Source of the DNA: Nonomuraea jiangxiensis
GTDB lineage: Bacteria > Actinomycetota > Actinomycetes > Streptosporangiales > Streptosporangiaceae
Direction of reading: 5' to 3'
Assembly (NCBI RefSeq): GCF_900099965.1
Contig: NZ_FNDJ01000003.1
Location: 62,001-126,000 of the forward strand
DNA: 64,000 nucleotides
Positions 24,440 through 34,579 of the stretch are shown here, in pieces. How positions within the stretch are numbered: position 1 is the stretch's first letter; each line of letters opens with the position of its first letter. The notes below the pieces were generated by a model, which was not told the DNA's origin, made no database searches, and saw only the letters and a program-made list of their open reading frames with translations. Position numbers and translations under genes: made by a program.

Positions 24440-25480
24440 TCAGCGGGGTCGTTTGACCGACAGCAGCGCCCGGTAGGCGGGCTTGGGGGCCAGGTTCTCG
24501 TCGAGCAGGCAGGCGGCGCCCTCCCCGTCGAACCAGCCGGGCACCCACGAGTGGCGGTCGGTGAAGCCCCAGACGGTCAGCTCGCGGCACGCCTCCACGC
24601 TGAGGCAGTCGGTGAGCGCGCGACGGTAGTAGTCGGCCTGGGTGGCGAGCTTCTCCTCGGTCACCGGCAGCACCATGCGGACGTCGAGCTCCGTGACCGC
24701 GATCTCCAGGCCCAGGTCGGCGAAGCGGCGCATGACGTTCGCCCAGTCGCCCGGGTAGTCGTACTGGATGCCGAGGTGCCCCTGGAAGCCGATGCCGTGG
24801 ATCGGCACGCCGCGCGCCTGGAGGTCCTTGACGATGGAGAGCGTGGTCTCGATCTTGGGTGCGTTCCACTCCAGGTTGTAGTCGTTGATGAAGAGCTTGG
24901 CCTGCGGGTCGGCGCGGTGGGCCCAGCGGAAGGCGTCGGCGATGTAGCCGGGGCCGAGATGGGTGAGCCAGAGGCTCTGCCGCAGCGTGCCGTCCTCCTC
25001 CACCACCTCGTTGACCACGTCCCAGGCCCTGATCTTGCCCTTGTAGCGGCGGACCTGGGTGGTGATGTGGTCGCGCAGGATGTCCCTGAGCTCGCGGTCG
25101 TCGATCTTGCCCTCGGCGACGCCGGTGGTCAGCCAGGCGGGCAACTGGTTGTGCCAGACCAGGGTGTGGCCGCGTACGCGTTGCCGGTTGCGGCGCGCGT
25201 TCTCGACCAGGGCGTCGGCGTCGCGCCAGATGAATACGCCGCGCTCCGGCTCGACGGACTCCCACTTCATCGCGTTCTCGGCGGTGACGTGGGTGAACTC
25301 GCGGTTGAGCACCGTGCGGTAGTCGGCCTCGCCGCGCAGGGCGGCGAGATCGACGGCGGTGCCGATCCTGATGCCCTGCTGGTGCGCCAGCTCCCGCAGG
25401 TCACGAGGCGTACGCGGGTGCGCGTACGCGGGGAGCGGGGCGGCCAGGATGAGCGCCAGGGCGATGATGAGGGGCTTCAC
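24440..25480 (-). CDS. Secreted GH10 endo-1,4-beta-xylanase
   Basis: A 346-residue exported enzyme that cleaves xylan backbones. Residues 1-20 form a signal peptide ending AYA. The GH10 barrel has TAENAMKWESVEP, GHTLVWHNQLP, the acid/base Glu158 in WDVVNEV, and the nucleophile Glu264 in VTELDVR, then WGFTDRHSW near the end. There is no carbohydrate-binding module, so it is a single-domain GH10. The ATG at 25480 follows AGGAGGTT (25486-25493), and a 17-bp palindrome overlaps this site. It is divergent from the aquaporin gene. Confidence 0.95.
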   Translation of the reverse strand: MKPLIIALALILAAPLPAYAHPRTPRDLRELAHQQGIRIGTAVDLAALRGEADYRTVLNREFTHVTAENAMKWESVEPERGVFIWRDADALVENARRNRQRVRGHTLVWHNQLPAWLTTGVAEGKIDDRELRDILRDHITTQVRRYKGKIRAWDVVNEVVEEDGTLRQSLWLTHLGPGYIADAFRWAHRADPQAKLFINDYNLEWNAPKIETTLSIVKDLQARGVPIHGIGFQGHLGIQYDYPGDWANVMRRFADLGLEIAVTELDVRMVLPVTEEKLATQADYYRRALTDCLSVEACRELTVWGFTDRHSWVPGWFDGEGAACLLDENLAPKPAYRALLSVKRPR

Positions 25481-25491
25481 CGGTGAACCTC

Positions 25492-25508
25492 CTCCGAAAG
25501 TTTCGGAG
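25492..25508. promoter_or_regulatory. Xylanase-gene palindrome CTCCGAAAGTTTCGGAG
   Basis: A perfect palindrome with 8-bp arms and one central base. The core CGAAA-N-TTTCG resembles the operator seen upstream of xylan-utilisation genes in Streptomyces. It lies 12-28 bases before the xylanase start and overlaps the ribosome-site region, a position suited to repression. The cognate repressor is not in the window. Confidence 0.65.
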
Positions 25509-25540
25509 CCATGACGATATTTTCACGGGTCGCCGGAAAC

Positions 25541-25551
25541 GTAAGCGCTAC
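25541..25551. promoter_or_regulatory. Possible LacI-type half-palindromic site
   Basis: GTAAGCGCTAC has an AGCGCT centre typical of LacI-family operators with a central CG. It lies in the 175-bp divergent region between the xylanase and aquaporin genes. It is short and unverified. Confidence 0.25.
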
Positions 25552-25655
25552 AGACCTTGCGGTCAACCCGCTTACCGCCTGTCACTTTCCGCAACGATTC
25601 CCACACAGTTCGTATGCACTCCCGCTTGACCGGGAATGCCACACAGGACTCATGA

Positions 25656-26480
25656 GTGACGGGGGTGGCCGTGGCCGAGCGTCTCAACCGGATGGGACTG
25701 GCCGGCGAGCTGATCGCGGAGTTCGTCGGCACGATGGTGCTCGTCCTGTTCGGCGCGGGGGTGGTCGCCCAGGTGGTCGCGGCCGGGCTGGGCGACCACG
25801 ACAGCATCGCGTGGGCGTGGGGCATCGGCGTGGCGCTCGGCATCTACGTCGCCGGGCGGACCACGGGCGCGCACCTCAATCCGGCGGTGACGCTGGGGTT
25901 CGCCGCCTTCCGCGGGTTCGCCTGGCGCAAGGTGGTCCCGTACTCGCTGGCGCAGACCGCCGGGGCCTTCGTCGCGGCGCTGCTGGTGCGCTGGAACTAC
26001 ACCGAGGTGCTGGCGATGGCCGACCCCGGGCACACCGTCAAGACCCAGATCGTCTTCTCCACCCTGCCGGGCAACGGCACGCTGCCGGTGGGCCTGTGGG
26101 GCGGGCTGCGCGACCAGATTCTCGGCACCGCCATCCTGCTCTTCGTGATCTTCGCGCTGTCCGACACGCGCAACATGGCGCCGAGCGCCAACCTGGGCCC
26201 GGTCGTCATCGGCCTGCTCATCGTGGGCATCGGCATGTCCTTCGGCGCCGACGCCGGATACGCGATCAACCCGGCGCGCGACTTCGGGCCGCGCCTGGCG
26301 AGCTTCCTCACCGGCTACGGCGGCGCCTGGCGGGACCAGTACGGCGACCTGTACTTCTGGGTGCCCATCGTGGGCCCGGTCATCGGCGGGCTCATCGGGG
26401 CGGGCCTGTATCAAGCGTGCATCGCCCGGTTCCTGCCGCCGGGCGAGGACCGCGACTCCGTGAAGCCGTCGGACGCCTGA
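25656..26480 (+). CDS. glpF: Glycerol facilitator / aquaporin (MIP family)
   Basis: A 274-residue channel with six transmembrane helices and the two pore motifs, [10 protein letters not shown] and [10 protein letters not shown]. The aspartate directly after NPAR marks the glycerol-conducting subgroup. It passes glycerol across the membrane for phosphorylation by the kinase encoded 19 bp downstream. The GTG start at 25656 has only a weak AGGA upstream. A glycerol-3-phosphate dehydrogenase and a GlpR-type regulator are absent locally. The C-terminus ([12 protein letters not shown]) is a short cytoplasmic tail. Confidence 0.92.
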   Translation: MTGVAVAERLNRMGLAGELIAEFVGTMVLVLFGAGVVAQVVAAGLGDHDSIAWAWGIGVALGIYVAGRTTGAHLNPAVTLGFAAFRGFAWRKVVPYSLAQTAGAFVAALLVRWNYTEVLAMADPGHTVKTQIVFSTLPGNGTLPVGLWGGLRDQILGTAILLFVIFALSDTRNMAPSANLGPVVIGLLIVGIGMSFGADAGYAINPARDFGPRLASFLTGYGGAWRDQYGDLYFWVPIVGPVIGGLIGAGLYQACIARFLPPGEDRDSVKPSDA

Positions 26481-26499
26481 ACCCACAGAGGAGAGCGAC

Positions 26500-28017
26500 A
26501 TGTCCGACTTCGTGGGAGCGGTCGACCAGGGCACCACGAGCACCCGCTTCATGATCTTCGATCACGAGGGCACCGAGATCGGCAAGTACCAGCTCGAACA
26601 CCGGCAGATCCTCCCCCGGGCGGGCTGGGTGGAGCACGACCCGGCCGAGCTCTGGGCCAAGACCGGGGCCGCGATCCAGACCACGCTGCGGCTGGCCGGG
26701 CTGACCGACCGCGACCTGGCCGCCCTGGGCCTCACCAACCAGCGGGAGACGACGGTCGTGTGGAACCGGCGCACCGGCCGCCCCTACTACAACGCGATCG
26801 TCTGGCAGGACACCAGGACCGACAGGATCGCCGCCGCGCTGGAGCGGGACGGCCGGGGCGAGGTGATCCGGCGGAAGACGGGCCTGCGGCCGGAGGCGTA
26901 CTTCTCCGGCGGCAAGATCCAGTGGATCCTGGAGAACGTGCCGGGCGTCCGGGAGGCGGCCGAGCGGGGCGAGGCGGTCTTCGGCAACACCGACACCTGG
27001 ATCCTGTGGAACCTCACCGGCGGCGCCGACGGCGGCGTGCACGTCACCGACGTCACCAACGCCAGCCGCACCATGCTGATGGACCTGGAGACGCTCGACT
27101 GGGACGACGAGCTGCTGTCCTTCTTCGGCGTCCCGCGCCCCATGCTGCCGCGGATCCGGCCGTCCTCTGACCCCGCCGGATACGGAGCCACGGTCGCGGA
27201 CGGGCCCCTCGGCGGCGAGGTCCCGATCAACGGCATCCTCGGCGACCAGCAGGCCGCCACCGTCGGCCAGGTCTGCTTCGCACCCGGCGAGGCCAAGAAC
27301 ACCTACGGCACCGGCAACTTCATGCTGCTCAACACCGGCACCGACCTCGTACGCTCGGGCAGCGGCCTGCTCACCACCGTCGCCTACCGGTTCGGTGAGC
27401 AGCCTCCGGTGTTCGCGCTGGAGGGCTCGATCGCCGTGACGGGCTCGGCGGTGCAGTGGCTGCGCGACCAACTCCACCTGATCAGCTCCGCCCCGCAGAG
27501 CGAGGCGCTGGCCCGGCAGGTGAGCGACTCCGGGGGCGTGTACTTCGTGCCGGCGTTCTCCGGGCTGTTCGCCCCGTACTGGCGGGGGGACGCCCGTGGC
27601 GCGATCGTCGGCCTGTCCCGCTTCCACACCGACGCCCACCTCGCCAGGGCCACCCTGGAGGCGATCTGCTACCAGAGCAGGGACGTGGTGGAGGCGATGC
27701 AGGCAGACTCAGGGGTGGTGCTCGACGAGCTGAAGGTGGACGGCGGCGTCACCGCCAACGACCTGTGCATGCAACTCCAGGCCGACATCCTGGGCGTGCC
27801 GGTCAGCCGCCCGGTGGTCGCCGAGACCACGGCCCTCGGCGCCGCCTACGCGGCCGGGCTGGCGGTGGGCTTCTGGCGGGACGTCGAGGAGCTGCGCGCC
27901 CACTGGGCGGAGGACCGCCGCTGGGAGCCGACGTGGAGCGAGGAGCGGCGCGAGGAGGGGTACGCGGGCTGGAAAAAGGCCGTCACCAGGACCTTCGACT
28001 GGGCCACGACCGACTGA
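26500..28017 (+). CDS. glpK: Glycerol kinase
   Basis: A 505-residue FGGY kinase that converts glycerol and ATP to glycerol-3-phosphate. Motifs include [14 protein letters not shown] at the N-terminus, [52 protein letters not shown] and [18 protein letters not shown]. The ATG at 26500 is preceded by GAGGAGAGC, 19 bp after the glpF stop, so the two form an operon. The length and all FGGY signatures are intact. Confidence 0.95.
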   Translation: MSDFVGAVDQGTTSTRFMIFDHEGTEIGKYQLEHRQILPRAGWVEHDPAELWAKTGAAIQTTLRLAGLTDRDLAALGLTNQRETTVVWNRRTGRPYYNAIVWQDTRTDRIAAALERDGRGEVIRRKTGLRPEAYFSGGKIQWILENVPGVREAAERGEAVFGNTDTWILWNLTGGADGGVHVTDVTNASRTMLMDLETLDWDDELLSFFGVPRPMLPRIRPSSDPAGYGATVADGPLGGEVPINGILGDQQAATVGQVCFAPGEAKNTYGTGNFMLLNTGTDLVRSGSGLLTTVAYRFGEQPPVFALEGSIAVTGSAVQWLRDQLHLISSAPQSEALARQVSDSGGVYFVPAFSGLFAPYWRGDARGAIVGLSRFHTDAHLARATLEAICYQSRDVVEAMQADSGVVLDELKVDGGVTANDLCMQLQADILGVPVSRPVVAETTALGAAYAAGLAVGFWRDVEELRAHWAEDRRWEPTWSEERREEGYAGWKKAVTRTFDWATTD

Positions 28018-28049
28018 CCCGCTCCGGACGACCTCAGACTTTGACCGCC

Positions 28050-28071
28050 CGTCGGTGCCCGCCGCCCGACG
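28050..28071. terminator. Hairpin after glpK
   Basis: CGTCGG (28050-28055) and CCGACG (28066-28071) pair perfectly with a 10-nt loop, in the gap between glpK and the convergent membrane-protein gene. Confidence 0.45.
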
Positions 28072-28123
28072 ATCGCCACGCCTTGCCATCGGCGAGGGAT
28101 TCCGCCCCGTCGGGTGATGGTCG

Positions 28124-29395
28124 CTAGCGCCAGATGAAGTAGTTCGCGTGGTCGCTCTGCAGGTACGACAGGTAGCGAGGGGCCTGCGACTTGCCCGTGT
28201 TGTCCGCGGTGACGACCGTGTAGATCACGTATTTCCCCATCGCCGCCGCAGCGTACTTGCCGAAGGCATAGGTGCTGTGCGTCTTGTCCTTGCGCCACTT
28301 CACGGCGTCGGAGGAGAGGCTCGTGAGCCGGGTGGCCGTCGCGCTGGCATCTTCCTTCGTGGGGAAGGCCATGATGACCTGGACGGCCTTGACGTGCCCG
28401 CTCCTCGCGGAGTAGGCGAGCTCGATGGCCTGCTCGCAGTCGTTCTTGGCCAGCACGCCTCCCTTGCCGTCCACCGGGTCGCAGTCGTCGTACGTCCAGC
28501 CGCCCACCTTCTGGGCCTGTAGCGCCACGTCACCGAGCTTGAAGTCCCAGTCCTTGAACTCCGTGTCCGAGAGCGGCGAGTCGGCGCCTGCCGAGGGTGA
28601 ATCGGACTCGGTGGGGGTGGCGCTCGGCTCGGTGGGCTCGTCGGTGACGGGCGGGTTCGACGGCGAATCCGACGTATCTTCGGAGGGCTCAGGGATGGTC
28701 GTGATCTTGGGCATGGTGACGGTGGTCAAGGGGTCGGGGGCGTTGAGGTAGAGGAACGCGCCCACCGCGCCACCGCCCAGCACCAACACGACCAGGCCGA
28801 CGACCAGACCGATGACCAGGGCGTTGTTACCGCCGCTCGCGGGAGGTTGGGAGCCGTACTGCACCGGGGGCAGCTGAACCTGCGGGTTGTCCGCCCCGTA
28901 CTGACCCTGTCCGTACTGACCTTGCCCGTACTGACCGGGTCCCTGCGGGTACTGACCGGGTCCCTGCGGGTAGTGGCCCTGCCCGTACTGGCCCTGCTGC
29001 CCCTGCCCGTTCGGACCTTGACCGTATTGACCTTGCCCGTACTGGCCCTGGCCGTACTGACCGGGGCCCTGGTCCCACTGGCCGGGGCCCTGCCCGTACT
29101 GGCCGGGAGGCTGGCCCTGGGGCCCTTGTCCGTACGGGCCGGGACCCTGTGCGGGTGGTGGGCCGTAGCCCTGTGGCGGGAAGCCCTGCCCAGGTGGCGG
29201 GCCGTAGGGACCCTGGCCGGGCGGAGGGCCGTAACCGGGCTGAGCGGCGCCCTGGCCGGGCGGAGGGCCGTAACCGGGCTGAGGGGCGCCCTGTCCGGGT
29301 GGCGTGCCGTATCCCTGCGACGCCCCCTGCTCCGGTGCGCCCCACGGATCCTGCGGGTGGGGTTGAGGTTGCGGAGGCTGCGGAGGGTATGCCAT
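28124..29395 (-). CDS. Membrane protein with Pro/Gly/Gln/Tyr-rich N-terminus
   Basis: A 423-residue protein. Residues 1-175 are low complexity, built from YGPPPGQG, YGQGQ and PQGPGQ repeats. One transmembrane helix follows (NNALVIGLVVGLVVLVLGGGAV, about 184-207), then an extracellular Asp/Ser/Thr/Pro linker and a folded domain (about 275-423) with a cysteine pair (YDDCDP and KNDCEQ) and the ending YLSYLQSDHANYFIWR. The layout matches actinobacterial type II membrane proteins with a disordered cytoplasmic tail. Function is unknown. A CACCA/TGGTG inverted repeat sits three bases before the start. Confidence 0.8.
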   Translation of the reverse strand: MAYPPQPPQPQPHPQDPWGAPEQGASQGYGTPPGQGAPQPGYGPPPGQGAAQPGYGPPPGQGPYGPPPGQGFPPQGYGPPPAQGPGPYGQGPQGQPPGQYGQGPGQWDQGPGQYGQGQYGQGQYGQGPNGQGQQGQYGQGHYPQGPGQYPQGPGQYGQGQYGQGQYGADNPQVQLPPVQYGSQPPASGGNNALVIGLVVGLVVLVLGGGAVGAFLYLNAPDPLTTVTMPKITTIPEPSEDTSDSPSNPPVTDEPTEPSATPTESDSPSAGADSPLSDTEFKDWDFKLGDVALQAQKVGGWTYDDCDPVDGKGGVLAKNDCEQAIELAYSARSGHVKAVQVIMAFPTKEDASATATRLTSLSSDAVKWRKDKTHSTYAFGKYAAAAMGKYVIYTVVTADNTGKSQAPRYLSYLQSDHANYFIWR

Positions 29396-29457
29396 ATCAC
29401 CATTGTGGTGTAGAGGGTTACCTTCTGCCCCAAGTACCCCAGAAAGGGCCGAGGGCG

Positions 29458-32229
29458 TCAGGTCAGCAGGCCGAGCCGGCGGGCCGCCGCGGCGGCCTGG
29501 GTGCGGGTGGAGACCTCCAGCTTGCCCAGGATGTTGGAGACGTGCACGCTCACCGTCTTCTGCGCGATGAACAGCCGCTGCGCGATCTCCCGGTTGGTCA
29601 TGCCCTCCGCGACCAGCCCCAGCACCTCGACCTCGCGAGCCGTCAGCCCGCCGTCGCCGGCCCTGTCACCGGCCCTGTCGCCGGCCCCGTCGCTCCCGCC
29701 CCCGAAGCGCGCCCGCCGCCCGAACTCCAGCAGCGCCCTTTCCAGCGGGACGGCCCGCAGCTTCCCCGCCACCTTCCTGGCCAGCTCCCACTCCGCCTGC
29801 GCCGCCACCCGGTCGCCGGACGCCAGCAGCGCCTCGGCCAGCCGCCACCGGGCGCGGGCGGCCTCGTAGACGAACCCGTAGTCGAAGGCCGCCACGACGT
29901 TACGCCACAGCTCCACGTCGAGCCGTCCGTGCACCCGGTGCCACTCCGCCTCGGCCCGCGCCGCCCAGGCGAGCCCCTCGGGCCCGAGGTGCCCGCGCTG
30001 GCCGAGAGGCCCGGAGTCGACGGCGAAGCGGGCCCGGGACAGCAGCTCGTCGGCGCCCTCGGTGGTGCCGAGCTCGGCCAGCGCCCACAGGCCGATGGCG
30101 GCCAGCCGCAGGGTGCCCGAGTCGCCCTCTATCAGCGGCGCCATGGCCGCGTGCACGTGCTCCAGCGCGGCGGCCGGATCGCCGTGCCACAGGGCGTGCT
30201 CGGCCGCCAGCCCCCTGGACATGTAGACGGCCAGCGCGTCGGACCAGAACGGCGCCAGCCAGCTCAGCCGGCTCTCCACCGCCGGAAGGTCGCGCCCCAC
30301 CTCGACGAAGAGCGCGAACGACGACAGGATCGCCTCCGGCTGCGTGCCCACCCGCACGGGGAAGCCGGCCGCGACCCCCTCGGCCTCATCCCACTCGCCG
30401 GTGGCGTAGTGGATCAGGAAACGCAGGAAGCGCAGGTCGGTCCCGTAGGTGCTCCACTTGAGCCCGGTTTCGAGCGCCAGCTGGATGCCGTCGTCGGCCA
30501 CCTCGGCGGCGAAGGACATCATGCCCTGGTCGTAGTGGATGCGGGCGTGGTGGAAGCGGGCGCGCAGATCCATCGCCAGGTCGCCGGTGTGCCCGGCGGA
30601 AGCGGTCTCGACCAGCTGGTGGGCCCTTTCCACGTCGCCCTGGTGCTCGACGTGGATGGCCAGCGTGAGCAGCGCGCCCACCTCGGCGTCCTTGGCCCCG
30701 GCCGCGCGAGCGGTCTCCAGCGCGCGGGTGGTGAGCGCCTCCACCTCCTGGTGCCGGCTGCTCCACAGCAGCGTGCGGGCCTGGGTGGCCAGCGCCCGGG
30801 ACAGCGCAACCTGGTCCTTGGCCTCCTCGACGGCCCGTTCGGCCGCCTCGATCGCGCCCGCGGGGTCGTCGATCTCATAGAGGTAGTAGGCGAGGCGCTC
30901 GTTGACCTCGGACGTCGGCGGCAGGGCCCGCAGCCGCACGATCGCCCGGTGGTTGTCACCGCTGTCGGCCGCCGTGACGGCGCTGCGGAAGGCCAGCTCT
31001 TCCCGGCTCTCCCCGGCCAGCTCGGCGGCGCCCTCGACCCGGTCCCACAGGGCGAGCGCCTGGTCGTAGTGGCTGTGCGCCTCGGCCGGGGCGCCCAGCC
31101 GCTCGGCCAGGCGCCCCGCCTCGGCGGAGGCCGCCAGCGCGCCCGCCAGGTCGTGGCCGGCGAGGTGGTGGTGCGCCAGCTCGGCCGGGGCGGTGAGCAG
31201 CCGGGCGAAGGCGGCATGCAGCCGCGTGCGCTCGCCGGGCAGCAGATCGGTGTAGACCGCCTCCTGCAGCAGGGCGTGCCGGAAGGCGTAGCCATAACCG
31301 TCGACCCGCAGCAACCCCCGCGAGACGATCTCCCTGACCGCCTGCTCGAACTCGGCCAGCGGCAGCCCCGACACCTCCCGCAGCAGCTCGTCCTCCACCC
31401 GCCGCCCCGCCACGGCGGCGGCGCGCAGCACCCGCTGCCCCGCCTCGGACAGCACCTCGACCCTGGTCATCAGCAGGCTGGCCAGCCCGTCGGGCATGCT
31501 GTCGCCCTCGGTCATGGCCGCGAACAGCTCCTCCGCGTAGAACGGGTTGCCGTCGGCGCGGGACACGATCAGGCCGAGCGCCTGGGCGTTGACCTCACCC
31601 AAAGTGGCGACATAGTCGAACATGTCGCCGGACTTCAGCGGCCCCAGCTCCACGCTCGTCACCGTGGGCAGGCGCTTCAGCTCGGCCAGCACCGAGCGCA
31701 GCGGGTGGCGCCGGTGGAGGTCGTCGGTGCGGTAGGTGCCGACCACGCAGACCTGCTCGGCCTGCACCATGCGGCTGAGGAAGACCAGCAGGTCGCGGGT
31801 GGACCGGTCGGCCCAGTGGAGGTCCTCGATCACGAACAGCACCGGCTGCACGTCGGCCAGCAGCCCGAGGAGCGAGCCGAACAGCCGCTGCTGGGTCAGG
31901 CCGGCCGCGGGCGCGCTCTCCGTGCCGGGCAGGAGCTGCCCGAGCAGCGGGCGGGTGGCGGCGGCCGCGCTCACGGCAGGGGCGGCGCCGCGCAGCGCGT
32001 CGGCCAGTGGCAGGTAGGGCAGCGCGTCGCCGAGCTCGGCGCACTGGCCGACCAGCACGTTGAAGCCACGCTCGCGCGCCTGATCGACCAGCTCGGTGAC
32101 CAGCCGGGTCTTGCCGATCCCCGCGTCCCCGCCGACGAGCGCCACTCCGGCGATCCCCTCGGCGGCGGATTCGAGCATCCGCAACAGCCTGGCCAGCTCA
32201 GCGGAGCGCCCGACGAGAAGACCGTTCAC
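29458..32229 (-). CDS. Large ATP-dependent LuxR-family regulator (LAL/MalT-like)
   Basis: A 923-residue STAND-type regulator. The N-terminal AAA region begins [15 protein letters not shown], with Walker [13 protein letters not shown] and Walker [19 protein letters not shown]-like helical array fills the middle. The C-terminus is a Lux[30 protein letters not shown] and [11 protein letters not shown]. It is a signal-gated activator; the ligand is unknown. GTG 32229 is favoured because CATAGT lies seven bases before it, suggesting a leaderless mRNA, and because the ATG at 32304 overlaps a TTGACA that fits the divergent LysE promoter. The longer start would give 948 residues. Confidence 0.88.
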   Translation of the reverse strand: MNGLLVGRSAELARLLRMLESAAEGIAGVALVGGDAGIGKTRLVTELVDQARERGFNVLVGQCAELGDALPYLPLADALRGAAPAVSAAAATRPLLGQLLPGTESAPAAGLTQQRLFGSLLGLLADVQPVLFVIEDLHWADRSTRDLLVFLSRMVQAEQVCVVGTYRTDDLHRRHPLRSVLAELKRLPTVTSVELGPLKSGDMFDYVATLGEVNAQALGLIVSRADGNPFYAEELFAAMTEGDSMPDGLASLLMTRVEVLSEAGQRVLRAAAVAGRRVEDELLREVSGLPLAEFEQAVREIVSRGLLRVDGYGYAFRHALLQEAVYTDLLPGERTRLHAAFARLLTAPAELAHHHLAGHDLAGALAASAEAGRLAERLGAPAEAHSHYDQALALWDRVEGAAELAGESREELAFRSAVTAADSGDNHRAIVRLRALPPTSEVNERLAYYLYEIDDPAGAIEAAERAVEEAKDQVALSRALATQARTLLWSSRHQEVEALTTRALETARAAGAKDAEVGALLTLAIHVEHQGDVERAHQLVETASAGHTGDLAMDLRARFHHARIHYDQGMMSFAAEVADDGIQLALETGLKWSTYGTDLRFLRFLIHYATGEWDEAEGVAAGFPVRVGTQPEAILSSFALFVEVGRDLPAVESRLSWLAPFWSDALAVYMSRGLAAEHALWHGDPAAALEHVHAAMAPLIEGDSGTLRLAAIGLWALAELGTTEGADELLSRARFAVDSGPLGQRGHLGPEGLAWAARAEAEWHRVHGRLDVELWRNVVAAFDYGFVYEAARARWRLAEALLASGDRVAAQAEWELARKVAGKLRAVPLERALLEFGRRARFGGGSDGAGDRAGDRAGDGGLTAREVEVLGLVAEGMTNREIAQRLFIAQKTVSVHVSNILGKLEVSTRTQAAAAARRLGLLT

Positions 32230-32331
32230 GCCAGAAACTATGCCACGGCGCACCGACACTTCATTGGTCCAGGATTCTGACGCGATATTGGCCTTCGTTG
32301 ACATACCAAAGACAGTTTACGCTGCCGTTTC

Positions 32332-32946
32332 GTGATATCTCCAACGACTTTTGCCCTGTTCGTGACCGCGTCGCTGGCCCTGGTGCTCATCCCCGGCCCG
32401 AACCACTTCTACATCATCGCCAGGGGGCTCGCGCAGGGCCGGACGGCGGGGCTGGCGAGCGCCTTCGGCGTGGAGGTCGGCACGCTCGCGCACATCGCGG
32501 CCGCCGCCCTGGGCCTGTCGTACGTGATCTCGCAGTCCGCGACGCTGTTCGCGGTGGTCAAGTGGGCAGGCGTGGCCTACCTCGCCTACCTGGGCCTGCG
32601 TGCCTTCACCGGCGGGCAGGAGCAGGGCGGCACGCCGGCCCCGCAGCCGCTGGGCAAGGTGTTCCTCGAAGGCGTGCTGGTCAACGTGCTCAACCCCAAG
32701 GTGGCGCTGTTCTTCCTGGCGTTCCTGCCGCAGTTCGTGGACCCCGGCGCGGGCTCGCCCGCGCCGCAGGTGGTGCTGTTCGGCCTGACGCTGCTGCTCC
32801 TGGGACTGATCTCGGACCTCGTGTACGCCTGCGCCGCCGGCGCCCTCGGCCACCGCCTCACCAGGCGGGCCCGCACCCTCCGGTACGTCAGCGGCGTCGT
32901 CTACCTCGGCATGGGACTGGCCGCCGCGTTCACCGGCAGGAAGTGA
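32332..32946 (+). CDS. LysE/RhtB-family amino-acid exporter
   Basis: A 204-residue inner-membrane transporter with six hydrophobic helices. The N-terminal SLALVLIPGPNHFYIIARGLAQGRTAGLASAFGVEVG and the middle GVLVNVLNPKVALFFLAFLPQF are diagnostic of the LysE/RhtB family, which exports amino acids or related small molecules. The GTG at 32332 lacks a ribosome site, and TACGCT eight bases upstream suggests a leaderless message. It is divergent from the LuxR-type regulator, which may control it. Substrate is unknown; it borders a D-amino acid operon on the opposite strand. Confidence 0.9.
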   Translation: MISPTTFALFVTASLALVLIPGPNHFYIIARGLAQGRTAGLASAFGVEVGTLAHIAAAALGLSYVISQSATLFAVVKWAGVAYLAYLGLRAFTGGQEQGGTPAPQPLGKVFLEGVLVNVLNPKVALFFLAFLPQFVDPGAGSPAPQVVLFGLTLLLLGLISDLVYACAAGALGHRLTRRARTLRYVSGVVYLGMGLAAAFTGRK

Positions 32947-32983
32947 GCGGCCGCCCCCACCGGCGCCACGCACCGCGACCCCG

Positions 32984-34180
32984 TCACTGGACCTCGGCCA
33001 GCGCGGCAGGGATGCGGTCGAGCACCGGGTGCGGCACCAGCCCGTAGGCGTAGAAGTCCACCGCCAGCGCCCCCGCCGCCTTGGCCGCCCGCGCCTTGGC
33101 CACCAGCCGGTCGGCGGAGTCGCTGTCGGGATGGCCGGGCCGCAGCACCGCCCGCACCTCGCGGTCCTTGCCCACCGACCGCAGGTAGGCGCCCACGTCG
33201 TCGGCCACCCGGGCGGCGTCCCTGGCGTAGGCCAGCACGCCGAAGGCGGGGACGAGATCGCCCAGCGCCACCAGGTCGACCCCGAGCTGCCAGGCGTCGT
33301 GCGCCGCCAGCCCCGGCGTGGGCAGCCCGTGCTGGTAGCCCTTGACCGCACCCGTCGAGTCCACGAACACCAGCCTGGACCCCTCCTCGGCCACCGCGGA
33401 GGCCACCTCGGACACCAGCGTGGTCACGGTCTCGGACCTGGCGCGGGCGTAGGCCACGACCTCGGGCCCGGCGTAGGCGGTCAGCGCGGCCCTGGTCACC
33501 TCGCCCTGCGCGGGCGGGTCGCCGTCGAACACCCCGCCCACGATCCTGGCGCACTCGTCCCGCGCCACCTCGGCGTTCACCCCCAGGTCGGTGGCCCGCC
33601 GCATGCAGTAGTCGCAGAAGCAGAGCCCGAGCAGGTAGGCGTCCATCGGGCCGAGCGGCACGAACGAGCGCTGCGGTTTGAGCGGCCTGAAGTGCAGCGC
33701 CTCGGCCACCACGCTGTCGACCCCCAGCCTGGCCACCGACCTGGCCAGCGCCACGGCGTATTCGCGCACGTCGGGATGGGCGGGGCAGAGGGCGGTGAGC
33801 GAGCCGCGGTCGCCGAAGCAGTCGCGTACGGTCACGTCCGGATGCTCGGTGCCGAGCGTGGCGTTACGTAGGAAAACCGTCCATCCATGGAGCTTCAGCG
33901 ACCGCTTCGCACACGCTTCGCGAAGCCCGTCGAAGGCATTCAGAAAGCCCGGCACGGGAGACAGCCGGAGCCCGGCGAACAACTCGGGCGGCGCGGGGAA
34001 GTGCGCCCCGTCGTGCCGGAGGGTGAGCCTGGACAGCCCGTGCGGGGTGACGTCGTAGGCGGCGTGGTGCACGGCGCCGACGGTGATGCCCGTGACGCCG
34101 TATCCGCTGATCCTGTCGAGCACCCGTTCGACGCCCTCGCCGCGCAGGTCCTCGACGAAGGCGTACACCGAACTGTCCAC
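32984..34180 (-). CDS. TIM-barrel-like protein of unknown function in D-amino acid operon
   Basis: A 398-residue cytoplasmic protein I cannot assign to a named family. The alternation of strands and helices (ISGYGVTGITVGAVHH, KLHGWTVFLRN, SVARLGVDSVVAEALHF, ARVLFVDSTG-like LVFVDSTGAVKG, LAVDFYAYGLVP) suggests a (beta/alpha)8 barrel like glycoside-hydrolase-like proteins. A CFCDYCMRRA segment supplies CxxC cysteines that could hold a metal or a disulfide. It is the last gene of a four-gene operon, nine bases after RidA. A role in processing a sugar- or D-amino-acid-derived compound is inferred only from position. Confidence 0.7.
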   Translation of the reverse strand: MDSSVYAFVEDLRGEGVERVLDRISGYGVTGITVGAVHHAAYDVTPHGLSRLTLRHDGAHFPAPPELFAGLRLSPVPGFLNAFDGLREACAKRSLKLHGWTVFLRNATLGTEHPDVTVRDCFGDRGSLTALCPAHPDVREYAVALARSVARLGVDSVVAEALHFRPLKPQRSFVPLGPMDAYLLGLCFCDYCMRRATDLGVNAEVARDECARIVGGVFDGDPPAQGEVTRAALTAYAGPEVVAYARARSETVTTLVSEVASAVAEEGSRLVFVDSTGAVKGYQHGLPTPGLAAHDAWQLGVDLVALGDLVPAFGVLAYARDAARVADDVGAYLRSVGKDREVRAVLRPGHPDSDSADRLVAKARAAKAAGALAVDFYAYGLVPHPVLDRIPAALAEVQ

Positions 34181-34189
34181 AACCAGCCC

Positions 34190-34570
34190 CTAAGCGCTCT
34201 TGTGCGCGACGAAGTCGATCTCCACCAGGATGTCCAGCAGCTCGGACCCCACGGTCGTGCGCACGGGGTAGGGCCGGCTGAAGTACGACTCGTACACCTC
34301 GTTGTACGCGCGGAAGTCGCGCTTGAGGTGCTGCAGGTGGACCGTGGCCTTGACCACGTCGTCGAACCCGAGGCCGTGGGCGGCCAGGATGGCGCCGAGG
34401 TTACGCATGACCTGGTGCGTCTGGGTGGCCACGTCGTCGCCGACGAGCTCGCCGGTGTGCGGGTCGAGCGGGCCCATGCCGGAGGTGTAGACGAAGTCGC
34501 CGACGACGAGACCCTGCGAGTATGCGCCGATCGGGGCAGCGCCCTCGGTAGTCCTGAGCTCCTTTTTCAC
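34190..34570 (-). CDS. RidA-family enamine/imine deaminase
   Basis: A 126-residue RidA (YjgF/UK114) protein. It hydrolyses reactive enamine/imine intermediates released by PLP enzymes. Motifs IGAYSQGLVVGDFVYTSGMGP and VMRNLGAILAAHG are typical, and the catalytic arginine is Arg104 in PVRTTVGSELL. It is flanked nine bases on each side by the PLP deaminase-like gene and the TIM-barrel gene, a context in which removal of 2-aminoacrylate-like products makes sense. Confidence 0.93.
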   Translation of the reverse strand: MKKELRTTEGAAPIGAYSQGLVVGDFVYTSGMGPLDPHTGELVGDDVATQTHQVMRNLGAILAAHGLGFDDVVKATVHLQHLKRDFRAYNEVYESYFSRPYPVRTTVGSELLDILVEIDFVAHKSA

Positions 34571-34579
34571 GGTATCTCC

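Noticed and set aside
28900..29400. Repeats of the GQYGQ-coding region as a CRISPR-like or satellite array
   Set aside because: The repeats are in frame and code for a low-complexity protein tail; spacers are not unique and repeat units are degenerate.
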